A stretch of 64,000 nt of DNA from Tenebrio molitor (GCF_963966145.1 NC_091046.1:41974001-42038000), one strand, 5' to 3'. Counted from the first letter of the stretch, positions 12,701-27,700 are shown. Numbers and translations are program-made. Notes: generated by a model from the letters alone, not told the origin.

Positions 12701-15700
12701 AACAGCCACCTCAAGAAGGTAAAATACGAGGCGACCACCGATCCGAAATGCGACTCGATCTCCTTTATCTTGAGCTCCCAAGGTACGAGCCAATTGGACA
12801 AATTGGCCAGCTCGCGCCGGTAATGTTGCCACTTCTGGAAACCTCCCTCCGTCTAAATCATCCCCTACATCCGTCGACGACTCACTTTTATAAGATAGAT
12901 GTTCCACCTCGCCAGCATGTCCCTCGTCGATCGGCTCTGCGCCAGGCGTTCCTGCAACGCACCTTCGTGCTTCTTTATGTAGGTCTTGGCCTGGATGACC
13001 AACTTGAGCTTCTTCCGCATGTTCCACGGCTGCATCTTCACGTCGCGTAACACCTCCTTGTGGATCTTGATGTTCTCGAAGATCTCGTCCTGAGTGATCA
13101 CGTCGGCGGCGTTGTCGTCTATTGTAATTGCGGTGCTGCGGATTCACTTAGTGTTTTTTTTTTTGGGTGGGTAATTGAAACGTACTCGCCGGAGCTGGTG
13201 GTAAAAACTGAAGAGCGTCTGCGACCGCCATCGCTGCCCAGCAAAATATCGGGGCTGAAAGGAGAACTAGCGCGGCGGGTGCTCCGGCGGCGGCCCTTTT
13301 TTGTCGATGCCCGCCGAATTATTACGGCGTTCACGCTTGCAGAGTAGTCTTCTTCATCTGAATTTTCTATGTCTGTAAGTTTAAGGAAGTGTTAACCAAC
13401 AGAAAAGTGCCTTGACGGTCGAAGCCCACTTCAGAAGAAATTAACCAAAAAGTATTATTGGAAAAATACAAAATTAGATCTACAAACTACTATTAAATTT
13501 GATGTGTACATACCTGAATAAAAAGATTTGTTAATTTGGTTTAAGTCTGTTATACATTTTTTTTTATTGGTAACCAATTTTGCTCATTTAAAACACGCCT
13601 GAGCGTGTTTAAATCGAACTTTAAAAAACGCTCTTTTCCATGGCAACATCGCGCGTTTTCCATGGAAACATCACCAAACCCGAGAGGACCGGAGAAACGT
13701 GAAGTCTAAATGTTAACTCATTTAACGTTAAAAAAAATATATCGTAAAGTATTCGTGGATAACGGGTCTTTAAAACACTTGCTCTATTTCGAACCCTCCG
13801 GCTGCGCCGTCGTGCTCGAAAAATCGGCCGTGTTTTAAAGATCTTAATATCCACTTATACAGGGTGTCCCCGAGGGTGTCCCCGAGGGTGTCCCCGAGGG
13901 TGTCCCCGAGGGTGTCCCAAAAATGGCGTACAAACTACTTACTACCTTATCGAGGATGTTTAAATGTACATGAAAAAAATATGGAAAAAATGTTTCCGAT
14001 AAAAAAATCAATTTTTGCCACTATCCCACCTCCACCCGGCGGCACGGCAATTTTGCCGGAGTACATACACTATTACGGATATTACTATCAAGTAATAGTG
14101 CAGTGCTTATCAACATAATTACCGGCGTCTCGCCTCCGCATTTTGACTTTGTTGTGTATTATGTTCTGTGTCAATGTTAAGGAACTTCCTCACGATGTGA
14201 CATGAGTATAATAATATACCTTTTTGAATTTCAACTACCAATGTGTTATCTAAATCCAGAATTTTTAAATTTTTAAAAAGAGATTGCGGTACTATTCCCG
14301 TTGCTGAAATTACAAGTGGTAAAATGGAAATTTTTTCTAAACACCAAAAAAATCATTTTAATTATTATTATTAACGGTAATACAAAATAAACAAAGATAT
14401 ATTCGTACATCATTACCTTGAAATGTTACCGTAGTGGATTTAAAATATTTTTTTCGATTTCCAAAGCTTCTAAATTCTCTATTATGCAAGATTAGATATT
14501 GGTAGTGAATGATCTTGTACTTTGTGATAATATATACGATGAGAGGTAGCTGCCATGACAATTTCATACATATATTTCAAAATAATTGACCTGTTAAATG
14601 CCACTTTCAAAGACCGCTAAATCAGCAAATAAGTCCAATAGAATTTTTTTAACATTTTTCTGACGTTTACGGTAATCTGTTCTACACTGTAGTGCACCGT
14701 TAGTACGCCATTTTTGGGACACCCTGTACTTTAATATACTAATTTAAAAGGGAATATTATTTGTGGGTTTAAACTCAAATTTTATATACAGGTGTCCCAA
14801 AATAAGTGGACAGCTTAGCAGTACGTTGTTAAGTGGTCATTAAAGTATCAGGTAAAAATGTTTAAAAAAAGCTACCTTTTTTTGGTGGAAGATATGGACC
14901 TTTTTAAACATTCCATTTATACTTATATATATATTTCATATTTTTTGTATCCATGGAAATAAGAAAGAACAATCAAGGCCATGTTGCCATATGTTGTTTG
15001 AGGTAAAACGGATATAAAAGCACTTCTTATAAATGCTTGAAATAATTAGTAAATATGTAGTTGCAAACCTGATCATAATCATTTAGAATGATTATACCAC
15101 TGGGTAGTAAAAAACAAATAGTCAAGATCTTTTTTAATATTTACAATAAATGAGATCAAATCTGCACCTTTTGAACTCCCATATCTTTAAATTTAAAAGA
15201 TATAGAATTGATTTATTATTTTTCTCATAATTTTCTAACATGAATTGACATTGCCCTGTTCCCGAATTTTGGGACACCTGTATATTTACCGTGACACTGT
15301 TAATTTTATTTATCATGTACCTTGGTAATTATTTTGAATGAATATGTCAACATACTCTAAACATTAAATAAATATTGAAACATCTTAGACAGTCAGCAAT
15401 CTGACAGTGACATTTGCACAACGGAGAAAGGAATTTGTGCTCTATAAATTTACCACAATTTTTACCAACTGAAGGTACATACATGTGTTCCTTGTAGACA
15501 TAGACAGGATAATATACAGGGTTATGATAAAATAACACACAAAATTCAGAAAACGTACAGTATTAGTTTTTGAAAAAAATGCAAAAACACGTCAAACAGT
15601 TTATAGAGTAAATTCTTGCTTTAAAGTATTGTTTAATTTATTTATTAGTTATTATTAAAATCAAGTTTATTTCGTTTTTTATCAATTTGCTTTTTTTTAT

Positions 15701-18700
15701 GTAATCCTTACTTAAACTAGATTTTTACAATCCAGAAAAATTAACCCTATCAAATAATCTAATCGGAATCGTAGCTTCCCATTAGGAAAAAATACTAATG
15801 ACGTCGTAACTTTGACAAATTTGACCCAATTTTTTTTCTATATACGTCAAAAGAAGCAGAATTTTAAAAACGTGTTTTTGCATTTTTTTCAAAAATGAAT
15901 ACTGAAATTTGTGCGTTAATTTATCATAAGCCTGCATAGAAAGATACAACGCCGCAAGCCTCAGCTCCGTTATTTATTGTACGATTTTAATAAGCAAAGA
16001 TGCAATAAAATGGTTAAAAATACACTAGAAAACGGCTGAATTTTGTACTTTTTTCAACATTAATTCTTATGTCAAATAAGTGTCAATTTTTTTTTTAATT
16101 GAAACATATATTTTTTTATTTTTATTCTGGTAGAAATTTTTTTCCTGATTTCAATGATGTGTAACACGTTGACTTATGTGCAATCAAAATTCAAGAAAAA
16201 AAAAAAAATTTTATTATGTTACGATGCTTTATAAATCAATTTTAAAAAACAATCAAGCCCGCCGTGGAAAACAATGACAATGTTAAAGAGATTAAATATC
16301 ATAAAACCAAGCAGTTAAAAAAAGTTGCTGACATCATAACTTTTTTTTACTAAGTGAAAAAAAGTGATACTTCTAACACTAAAATCAATGAAAAATAGTC
16401 AACTTTTTTTAATGAAATTTTAAAAAACTTTTTATTTATTTATCTACTTAAATATTTATTCCACAAAAGTTAGACATCATTGAAATCAGAAAAAAAATCT
16501 CTACCAGAATAAAAATATGTTTCCATTTAAAAAAAGAAAGTTGACACTTATTTGACATAAGAATTAATGTTGAAAAAATAAAAAATGTATCCATACTGTA
16601 GTGTTTTTTAAACATTTTATTGCTTTTTTGTTTATTAAAATCGGACAATAAATAACAGAGTTACTTTTTGCGGCATTTTTAGGAAACTATTCTTTTTATT
16701 TTGAACCGTGGACGTAAATCACAAGGAATTATTGTTCTCAAATGGCCAAATAATTTTGTGATTCAACAAGATTGCGTCAATTTTCACACTGCAAGAGAGA
16801 TATTGAATTAAGACAATTCTCAATTTTTTTTATAGTGGGCAATGGAAAAAATCAATCGTTACTAAAGTTGACCAATTTATTAAACCCACAAGGAATAAAA
16901 TATTTCTCATTCTATTTTCATCATCTTTTAATTGTTACATAATTGCTTTAGAGGTTTTCCAAAATTTGAGGTTTTCCAAAATTTTTAGGAGAAAAATTTG
17001 GTATTTTATTCACGCAACCTAACTTTGAATTTGTGTTTCGGTACTATTGGATCATGTTAGTAATGGGGACTCATTCACATAGGAACCGTTCTTAAACCAA
17101 CACAATTTTTGATCTTCGGTCGTCGTGACAACTATTGTAATAATGACATTTACGGCTAGATTATTTATTACACCGTCCGTTTTCAAATCTTTTGTTTTTG
17201 ATAAGTCGCTCCTGATCATACATTTCTTGAAACGGTATTCTTTCGGTACTGAGTGTGGTAGGACCAATGAATAATGTGAAATAACATCGCCTTTTCTTTC
17301 TCTCTTTTCTTGGTTAAAAAAAAAACAATTTAAAATGGAGTATTCCCTCGAAAATCCACCAAACACCGGACAAGATCTACAAATCAATCTTTTCTGAGCA
17401 TCGATGTTGGATTTTACGTTTGTGAATCCATCTTTTATTCTGACAGCAAAAGACTCATTTTTCAGGACAAATCACTTCTCTCAACCGTTTGGACTGTTAA
17501 TTCGTATATTCTTTATTTATATTTATTTCTTTGCAACTTTTATTCATTGTTTATAAAGTCTTAGATAACATCTCAAAAGCTGTGTTGACCTGAATCATCT
17601 TCGCTTTGCAAATTGACATCGCCTTTAAAGAATGTTTTGAACCATGCAGTGCTGTGAGAACTCACACAACGACTTCACCTTTAACCTTGCCAATTTCGTT
17701 TTTCTCTTTTTATCAAAACTTTAATTTTTACGTTACTTCTTGTTTTAAATAAAAGAAAGCTAAAATTGATAACGAACATTTGTGCTCGTTTACTTTTTTC
17801 AATAAAAGAACTTTCGATGGATTCTGGTATGCAGATTTTTTGCTGAAATGTCAAAGAAACGTCAACGATGTGCTGTTGTTAACCTACAAAACAACTTTTT
17901 GATTACGACAAAGTTTACAGACGTTTACTTTACTATAATTGTAGCAAGCAACAATTATCTCCAGAATAAGTGGTAAAATGGGTTTTACCATTAAAGATAA
18001 GGCATTAATTATTAACAATTAATTAATTAATTGACAATAGTTTTTTCGAGAGGCAGGCAACCACTAAAACGACTGTCCATAGCAAGTATAATTATGCAAC
18101 GCAAACTATAGATGAGGTAGCACACTTGATTTGTTTTCTTTTTGATCGCTCGGTACATTTCCTAGACAATATTTTTAAAACTGTTTTTTTAAATAATACA
18201 AATTGGAACGTTCATTTTAAATGTTGGAAATAAAATATTACATTACATATTAAAATATCACAAATGAAAGAAGGCTTACTGTAAAATCGTTATAACTGTG
18301 AACTGTCAAAATGGCGTTTAGTAGGTACTTTTAATTAGCAATTTTAGCTGATATCAGCTAAAATTACTAGGCGCGCTTCTCGGGATTTTTGAATTTAAGT
18401 TATTGTTTGGCTCCAAACGTCAAACGTGACAAGTAGATTTATACAAGTTATAAATTGGAACATTTTATTGAAAGAAAAATGAGTTCACAAAAGAAACGAA
18501 CAGTGGTTTCCGCAAAAAAAAAGTGTGGGTCATTAACTGCTACAATGAATTGCAATTTAATAATTATTATAATCTTTTAACAATGTTTTCCATTTTCTGG
18601 AGTATAACCTCACTCTTAGCATTTGCTATACGTTACAGTCTCAGCAAAAACAGTAAATATTTTTTTACATTTTTTAGCGGTACAGTCACTGAATTTTTAT

Positions 18701-21700
18701 AAACTTTGACACTGATAATTCACATCGATAACGATTTTACTTTAGCTATACATATATGTAATAAAATTAGAGTTTGCCAAATTATTAATATGTATTGCAA
18801 CTCCTTTAGTGATTATTTTTTGGTAATTTTTCAAGCCGTTAAATATTTGTTCAACATCGAACATTCCATTTTAAAAATTACTATCTAAACATTTCATTGG
18901 TAAGCCTACTAATTAACTGAAACTTTTTCAAAGGTTAGCTAACACTCGTCAGGTTCATTTCTTCCACTCTGTGAGTTTCCCACTCGAATTAAATATTTAA
19001 AAAAAATCAAAAGCTTAGTGTAACTCCAGAACTTCAAGGGATCATTAAAAGCTAACACTCAGTGGCCAGTATACATTTCCATTTTTAATGGAGTTCTGAA
19101 TTTATTTCGAGGCATAATAACATAATAAATAAGGCATAGGGAAAATCAACGCTCACTCGTTTACTTTTGGTCACATACATTTAAATATGTACAAGTAAAA
19201 TATTTGGCAAAACGTGTAAAATAAATCGAAAATTACGAATAGTAAAGAGGTTTGTAAGGGTTGTATTTAAAAAAAAAATGTGTTATTCCACCTACACTGT
19301 ACAGGATTAGAAGGGTTACCAAAAAGGTAGCAATTTTAATAAAATAAAAATTAAAAAAGTGAAAACTGTTACTTAATTAAAATTAGTTTAAAAAAATCTG
19401 TTAAATTGCGCAAACGAGCGATCATTTATTCCGCACCCGGCCGTGTTTAATACGGCTTAAATTCCTCGTCGGATGTATAATACATAACGGAAATAATTTT
19501 GTAATTGTGTTTCCTCACCCTGTTTCGCAACTTGGGCAAAACTTGTGAACTCCGCAAAACTGATTAAACTTTACCTGAGCCTTCTGGAAAATGAACCTTA
19601 TCCATTTTGAAAGTGGCCGGACTGTAGTAGTTACACTTGGTCGAACTGTCACTTTTGACCGAATCCTCGGCGAAGGTGACGGAGAAGCGGTCCACGGAGG
19701 GCTGGGGCGACGCCGGTTCGCCCTGGATTCACAGCAATACAAACATAATTACACACACGCAAACCTTGAGCAAACACACAAAGTTACAAGATCAACAAAT
19801 GAACGGTCCTTATTAACAAGAAGCGTTCCCGCGGATGAACCGCATCGAAATGGTGGTGCGGCCTTCGATCTGAGATCTATTAACGGCGCGGGGCGAAAAC
19901 GAAAAGGGTTATAATTTAATCAAAATACTGGAAAACATTCGCAGCACGCATTTATTCAATCTTGACCGCACCTTATAAACACCATACCGATTCTTTTTAG
20001 CCCCAAAGTGCTCCGCTAACTGCGTCCTTCTCTACACCAAGCCGGTCCCCGGAGTTGGAGCGAGACGCCGCAGGAATTGAATGGAAAAGGGGCGTAATTT
20101 ATTTTAGCCAGGTCTCGCTAATTCGAATAAGAGCCCCTAAATCTTGACACTGACTTATCGAGATTTACATTTTATTGACGGTGTTTGCCTTAATGCCGCG
20201 TCTCAAATATCAACTGGAATTCTTCGGCTTTCGTGCGGTCTCTTTGTTGTCTAATTAACTGCTGATGAAATTCGCGGCCTAATCGATGGGCTTTCCATTT
20301 ATCTGAAGGGCCATTACGATCGCTGTCGCTGCGTGTGATGTGACAATGTAGCCGGTTCGCAGTCCGATGGACACGACGAGATGAAAAAATTGACACAGTC
20401 GATATCGACGGATGCGTGTTTTCTGTCATATCTGGAATGGTCGACGTTGTTTAATCCAATTAAGTGATGTGTACAACTCTTGGAAAACAGATCCGGGAGA
20501 GATTAGTTTAATCAAAACTGGGCGACATCAAGGGGAAGGTGCTGAAGGCCGAAGCGGGGAAAAAGCCTGTTACACCTAATGACCTCTCATCAATTTCATA
20601 CCTCCGGAAGCGTGACAGTCGCGGAAATGTGATTAATGCCGTCTATCGGACAGATAAGATCGTAATTAAAAATTAATTTATTTTCGTGGCGCGAGCAACA
20701 GTCTGCGCTTCAGGAACTCCCCCGCGCTTCATGTCTATCCTCTAATTTACGTCTGGCGACCTGTTTTTAATCCAGGTGAATTGGATAAAAAACAGCCAAC
20801 TGAATTCGTGTTATTACTTTTCAATTAGTCTTCGACTAACTTGTTAACAAACAGAAATTTCTTCTTTTATCTGTCCTTGACTTGTTCACTCGAATTCAAG
20901 TACTAATCTTCTGTTTACCCAGTTAACAAAATTTCTCGTTAAATGTTTAAATAAACCAAGCATCAATAATCAAGGATGTGATAACAAATTATAGACATGT
21001 ACATTATAAAGGAATTTAAACAGAGCATATCAAAAAACTTTCGAAAAGGATAAACATTTAGACAAGTTAATACTACGTTGATAATACAGGGTGTGTGCTA
21101 CATGGGGCGGTTTTGTGGAATTTGCCACCTACAATACATAGTGTGTTTATTTGGTTGCATAAAAACAAGGGGCTTCTAAATATTGTACAAAAGTTGTGAC
21201 AGATTTGGTTTGTTCAATCGACTGAACTTGCATTAAAAAAAGACAAACGTTTACACAAAGCACATAAACAAATGAACCTACTGTCCTCAACAACTTTTTC
21301 AGATACTCAAGGCGTTCTAGATGATGCTCCTTTATTTACACTTCTAGTTCGAGCAAATCTATTGATTGCACGTCTAACATGGGGCTCCAAAGACGTCTCT
21401 TAGATTTGAACATTGGGATATTTCTTAATGAATAAATTCATGCACATCGATTCTGAATAACTCAACTCATTAACGCCGAATTCTTTATTTCACACCGTAC
21501 TTAACACTTTTATGAGATGTAATTGACCAACAATGAAAACTGCAAAGTGACAAAGAAAATAGTTTATTTAATTAATGCAGATCACAAAAGTTATTCAAAT
21601 AATCGTATAAAAAATTGGAGACGTGTAACGTCTACGAAAAAAAAAGGTCAAAAACTTCTACAAAATACACTGGGATAAAATGATGTTTTTATGTTAAGAG

Positions 21701-24700
21701 GCTGCAATTTTATTCTATTCCGCTAGTAGAAACTTGCCAAATTGGTTGGTATTCGATTTTCGATAAACTGAATTGCATTAAAGTCTAGACTTTGGTGAAA
21801 ACAGTAAAATACTTTGTGTTTTACAATTTACTTTGTAACTAGCAAGATGTATGTGATTTGTTCTGTTTGTTTCGAAAGAGATACACCAAGTGACGATACA
21901 TATTTTTTTTAGATTTGCATCATTTTTTAAGTTTTCAAGAACTGCAAGCACGCATTTCAAAAGATAATTGCAAACGTGACACCAGAACTGTTAGTTATTA
22001 TATGGAGTATTTCACGACTGATAATGAACCCGACGGAATTAAAAATGCAAGACACAATACATTTGCAAAGTAAACCTGGATATTTTTCACGCCCGTATCT
22101 AGGTTTACTTTGCAAATGTGTTGTGGGTTGCATTTTAAATTCCGTCGGACTTATTATCAATCGTGAAACACCCTGTAAGTATATTTGTTATTTACAATGT
22201 CAATTATTCACAATATGTACAAAAAACTTCCAAAACCCTAACCTAAAAGATGAATCAAGACACGATATGCAATCTTGATTAACTAATTTACTAAACTTTT
22301 AAAAAGTAGTTATAAAATTACACTCAGCCCTTCAAAAATAAAATTCATCCAGTATTTTATTTAGAAGACAGAAAATCCACTAGTCTACTTTTTTAAAACG
22401 ATATTAAACCTACCACGATACACCGCATTTGTCAGTCCTTTAGAAAAAGCGCCGAATTCATACATGTCACGAATCCCTTTTCGTAAAACATTTAATTTGA
22501 CAAACTGGCAAATATATTGATTTTCTAACTCCCGTAGGTACACCCCCACATGCAGAAATTAAATGATACAATTCAATTTTAAACTTAAACTAAGTTGTTT
22601 CCTGTTTTTTGCGTTGTTGCTGTATGTGGCTGCTATCCCTCTGTGACAAAATTCGAGCGCACAATTCGATTTGCCTCAACTTTCTCCTCTTTCAAATTTT
22701 ATTTAGAAACCCCAAATGTCCAGATGTGACAGCTCAAATTAGTCAAATTAGCCCGAAATACCCTCCGTAATTTCGTTTATGAAAAAAAGGAATATGTTTT
22801 TGCACCGCCACTAAAAAAGCAGTAATCAGTATTAAGCATTTTTCTTTCATAGCGTGAATTAATAACAAGTGTTCAATTGAAATGTTCATCAAGTTAGCTT
22901 TGACTTTATTTTTTAAAAGACAACAACATCGTAAATTAAGTTGCTTAGACAAAGATAGCGACAAAGATCAAAGCCAATTTGATGAACTTTTCAATTGAAC
23001 ACGTGTTAGTTATTTTTTCATTACCAAGAGCAGAAGTCAGTCAGATACAAAAATCAACAGAGAAATAATATGTAAATTATTTCTTAGGCAGCTAATTTTT
23101 CAAAAAAATTCCTAGGGAGTTTTCATTACGAGTCAAATAAAAATCGAAAATTTTAGGAATGTTTACATCTTTATTAAAGCTATAATGTCAAAATTGAAAC
23201 CGCAGCATTCGCTGTTTCAGTAATCTCTTCGAGTTCTTCGGCAGAAAAGTCTTACCTTTTACCTTCTTTTTCTTATTTTATAATTTCAACTTTTTATATT
23301 TTCGTGTATATCTTACTTATTACTCCTCGGCAGGGAATGGTATTTTTCTGTGGGTGCTTTGTAGCCCGCAAGCTTTGCCATCTGGATACAACTTACACGT
23401 CAGGATAAATCATACATTTCTCCCGCCAGCTGTATATTATATTGTTAGGTACGCCACGTGGTTGTTAAGTGATTGGAACAGAATCTCGGAAAATGAAAAA
23501 AGTCGACTCAAAACGTTTTCTCCATTCTGTTATACCGTGCAGGCAACAATTATTTAGATCAAAGAAGGCTTTGAGATTTTGAACGTATTTTCACAGATGC
23601 TCCGGAATGCACGGAAGTATTTTTGGTTGCATATACCTGTTTCAATGTAAATTTGGAAAATTTTGCCGAAACTCGGTCAAAAAGCCAACAGCGCTGGACA
23701 TATGTCCATTTTTCGTTATTGAAAACACCATTACGAAAGTGACAATTGTGTTAAGATATGAAAAATCTGACACTGTCAAAGTCATAGCCGCCCCTTATTT
23801 AAGTAATTGTTGATCGCAATTTACAATTATAATAACCCTGTAGCTAACCTAAGTTAGACAAGGCCAGAAGAAAATCAATGCTACCTGATATTTACGAGTT
23901 TCATCAAATATTTTTTTCGTAATAACTTTATTTCACAAGGACAACGATGTTGCAAAAATTATGCATTATGCAACTTGTACACAAAGCACTTTTTTACTCG
24001 CTGCGCTCGTGCGTGTAAACTCCCACTTCTAAAACATCAGTGCTTTGTACAGATGTTGCATAAATAATTATTTGGCAAAAACTAGTCAATTTAGGTAGTG
24101 GAGCACCATTAAATATTTATGGAGTGCGCACCAATCCACCCAATTATGCTGCCATTCCACCGTGATTTCTCTATTTGTTCGGCGATAAATTAGTTTCACA
24201 AAATTTCGAATTCCGTTTTTCCAGCCTCGCAATTAAATGCATCGGATATCCGAGTTGCCAACGGTGGCGGCCAAGGGATCGATAATGTCTAATTATTCTT
24301 TTTCCGTCATTAAAATTTACAGAACACGAACCTAATTTCGGACGATTCAATTCCCGTGGCGGAACGGCAATTAACGAAAAAAAAAAAGCAGACAGAATCC
24401 TTCCGTTCGAGAGAAGCGCCGGCCGCCTAATCACTCTATTTCGTCGTTTCTTAATAAACAAAATTGCACTGACAATGAAAACAAATTTTCGTGCAAGCTT
24501 TCGCGTATTTTAGAACAAAGAACCGGCACGCCACTTTTACCATTAATAATCATTCCGATGTAGCAGTGTGTGTAGGAGCGCCCATAATCGTGCAACAAAC
24601 AATATTACATTATTAATTTTTTTAATCCCGACACGCCGACGTTTCCTCGAGGGTGTGTCGCCCGTTGGAGATTTCGCCCCCTTGCACAACTTCCGCCAAC

Positions 24701-27700
24701 TTTTAAAATTAGCGCATGACTCGAATGATGATTCCGCCGCTGTATTAAATTGAAACATACAAAACTTCCCGATTCATGCCGAAATTACCATATTTATCGC
24801 CCCCTAATAAAAACTTTCGGCATTTAGAGTGCAATCGGGCCGGAGCAGCTTCCGGGGCGGCTTATCAAGACCGTCCTTCAGAAAAATCGCTAATTTATGG
24901 TCGCCGTGATTTTTTGCAGGTGATGTTTATCTCGCAGGCGCTGTTTGTGTTGCTTTTAACATTCTAAACGAAGTGAGCTTGACACTTTGATGATGAATTG
25001 TGTAGACAACACACATTATCCCGCTTCCTATTATTAGGGCAACTGATCGTACGTAAGCCCGAGCTTAATGTAAACACGCTCACCACCGGTTGTCCTGATT
25101 GAGCGTAAAAGCTTTCGGTTAACAAGACGGGATCTTAAAAGATGTTTAATAAATAAAGAATGGGTTGTTCGGGTCGCGACTTGAAAAAAGCTCTTACGGG
25201 GTTATGAAGGGTGTGCACCAAAGCTCGTAAATATTCCTACACACTGCGCACTCTGACCGTATTACGGGTTGCATCAAATTGTGTGAAAAACACTGATAGC
25301 AGATTTACACGTCACGGTAAAAGTGCAGGGAGTGCAAAATTGCAACTGTAAACTTGTCGTCATTTGTTCGTTGATTAAGAGATATGGTGAAATGTCGTGA
25401 AATTCAGTTGTCAATAAAAGATACAAATATTAAGAAATACGTCGGTCCAGATAAATCAAGCGCTTCAGTAATACAATGTAAAATGCATTCAAGTTGTTGT
25501 ACTCGTAGTATAATGGGATTGGGAGGCCATGGAAATGTTACATTTAATTTGAGTTTAATTTAAGTTTGAGGTTAGTAATAGCGTCAAAGTCTAGTGCATT
25601 GTTGTCAGTTTTACTAGTTTGCAATAGAAGATAACTCAGACATCGCGAGCAATTCAGCAACATGTTATGTTCATTTTGATAGGTCCACATGTCAGGCACT
25701 TTAGTGACGGAAATCGAGAAATCAAACAGTGTGTCCAACGTGAAAAAATAAATCATGGCCTCCCATTATGCTAAAACAACATGAACGATGTTTAGAACGA
25801 TCATTCTCAACGCACACCGTTATTAAAGATTTATTTTACAATTTCCATGTCACAACAATATTTAGGGTAAACTTTGATATTGATTTATACAGGGTGTCTC
25901 AGCTAAGACTTTCAAGCCTAATATCTCGGTTATTTGCCAACGGATTTTTATGAAATTTAAAATGCAGATATTTTAGACCATGAAGGTTCAATCAGTAATA
26001 ATAAAATTACCTCAAGTTAAAAAATGTAATTTTAACACATGTTTCCTTTATCGAAAATTATGCGCGATTATTATTAGATTGTTAAACATTAAAAAATAGG
26101 GGTCTACACAAACAATTAAGTAAATCACTTGTCTGATTCAACGAAAAGATTAGATTTTGTCGTTAAAAATTTAATGTAAAATTTGAAGGTATTTGAGCAG
26201 TTACCTTTTGAAACAATTGATGATTAATTGCCAAGCAACATTTTGTACACGCTTTAAAGTCTGTCAAAATTGGGCGCGCTTTATTAGAAACGTCAAATTG
26301 TGAAAATTTATTGAAAATACTCTAAAAATAGACTACAGCGGCAGAAATTTCAATATTGTTGAAAAAGGAAAAAAAAATTCCCTACGGAGAGTGTCGTAAG
26401 AACTTCAATGACAGAGTTCGTTTTCTCGTGGAACACTATCCAAATGTAGGTTTTACAAAATGTAAGGTTAAGAGAGTCGTCAATTTATTTGAAGACACAG
26501 GAAGCGTACGTGAACTAAATTACCTTGCTAAAATATCCCGATCGTTTTTTAGTCCTTTATGGAAGAATTAAAGCATCCAGTATAATAAATTACGTCCAAA
26601 TGTTGTCTTTAACTTTGCAAGTGTTTGTAAGGTTAGCAAGATAAACGTCAAATATGTCACCTGCGCTTCTGCGAAAAGGGATGACCAAAATTCTGCAAAA
26701 TTTCGCGTTTGTTTCATACGCGTTTACGTTTTTGCATTTGCAGCCACGTTTAACACAGTTTTTTGATTTTTTCTTGCAAACCGTACGTCTTTCAAGGGCG
26801 ACTTTTTCCCTACAGCATTTTTTATTGACGATCAATTTTTTATGTAAATCTTAATTTAAAAAGGCATGTAAAAATTACGTTTTTAAGACTTGGGTGATTG
26901 CATTCATGAGATTTTATTCTTCACCGTCTAAAATATGTGCGTTTTAAATTTCACAAAAATTCGTTGGAAAATAACTGAGTTATTAGGCTCGAAAGTCTTA
27001 GCTGAGACACCCTCTATAAATATGGTTATAATGAATATTACAAATATGTTAAACACTGCAAAAGTCAACAAAACCGTTTCACATTTCCTGATTCATTAAT
27101 TTTATAACAATGTAATAATTACACATGTTTAATTTCGCAATAAAAAATTCATGTTTTGTTTAATTGCTTTGTTTTCTGTTGCGAAATCATTAAAACTGTT
27201 TTATTGTTTTCAACTGTCATGAATTCTCATTTTTCTCCTTTGTAAACTGCCTCTTAACTGCCCTAAAGCAAAATGAGCAGATAACGAAACGTTGCCCCAG
27301 ACACACATTCAACGTTACATTTCTGACAGGTCTTGAAAAATTTGTCAAAACTATCAAAACCAAATGCGAAACCATTTTTCAAAGATTTGGAAGCTTCAGG
27401 GACGTCATTTCAAACAATAAAATTTTGTATGCAATTCGTTTCTTGGTAAATTGGGCCTTTCTAATTGCCCTCGAGGCCTTAAAACCCTCGCTACATTCGT
27501 GTTTTAATCTTGTCCCTCGGGCAATTAGAAAAGCCCAATTTACACAGAAACTCGTTGCATAAATAATAATTATTACACATTTGTAATAAATTATTTGATA
27601 TATTAACGTCAAAAGGACGTACATTTTTTTGTTTGTCTCGAATAGCTCATCAGTCTGAAGCCGATAATCACTCAAAGCAAGACCTTTTGACCACAGTAAC

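Larger units (their letters stand above)
13373..19574. other. Tmc intron
   Basis: Besides the elements at 13.7-16.7 kb it holds a perfect 26-base palindrome at 18340-18365. 16700-19574 otherwise shows nothing I can name. Confidence 0.5.

Noticed and set aside
21088..22175. A single large transposon from CAGGGTGTGTGC to CACCCTG
   Set aside because: Only eight terminal bases agree; the right end belongs to the 177-base foldback, which explains it better.
21957..22278. Mirror-image frames sharing THLQSKP and LGLLCKC
   Set aside because: Produced by the inverted arms of the foldback, not by a protein gene.
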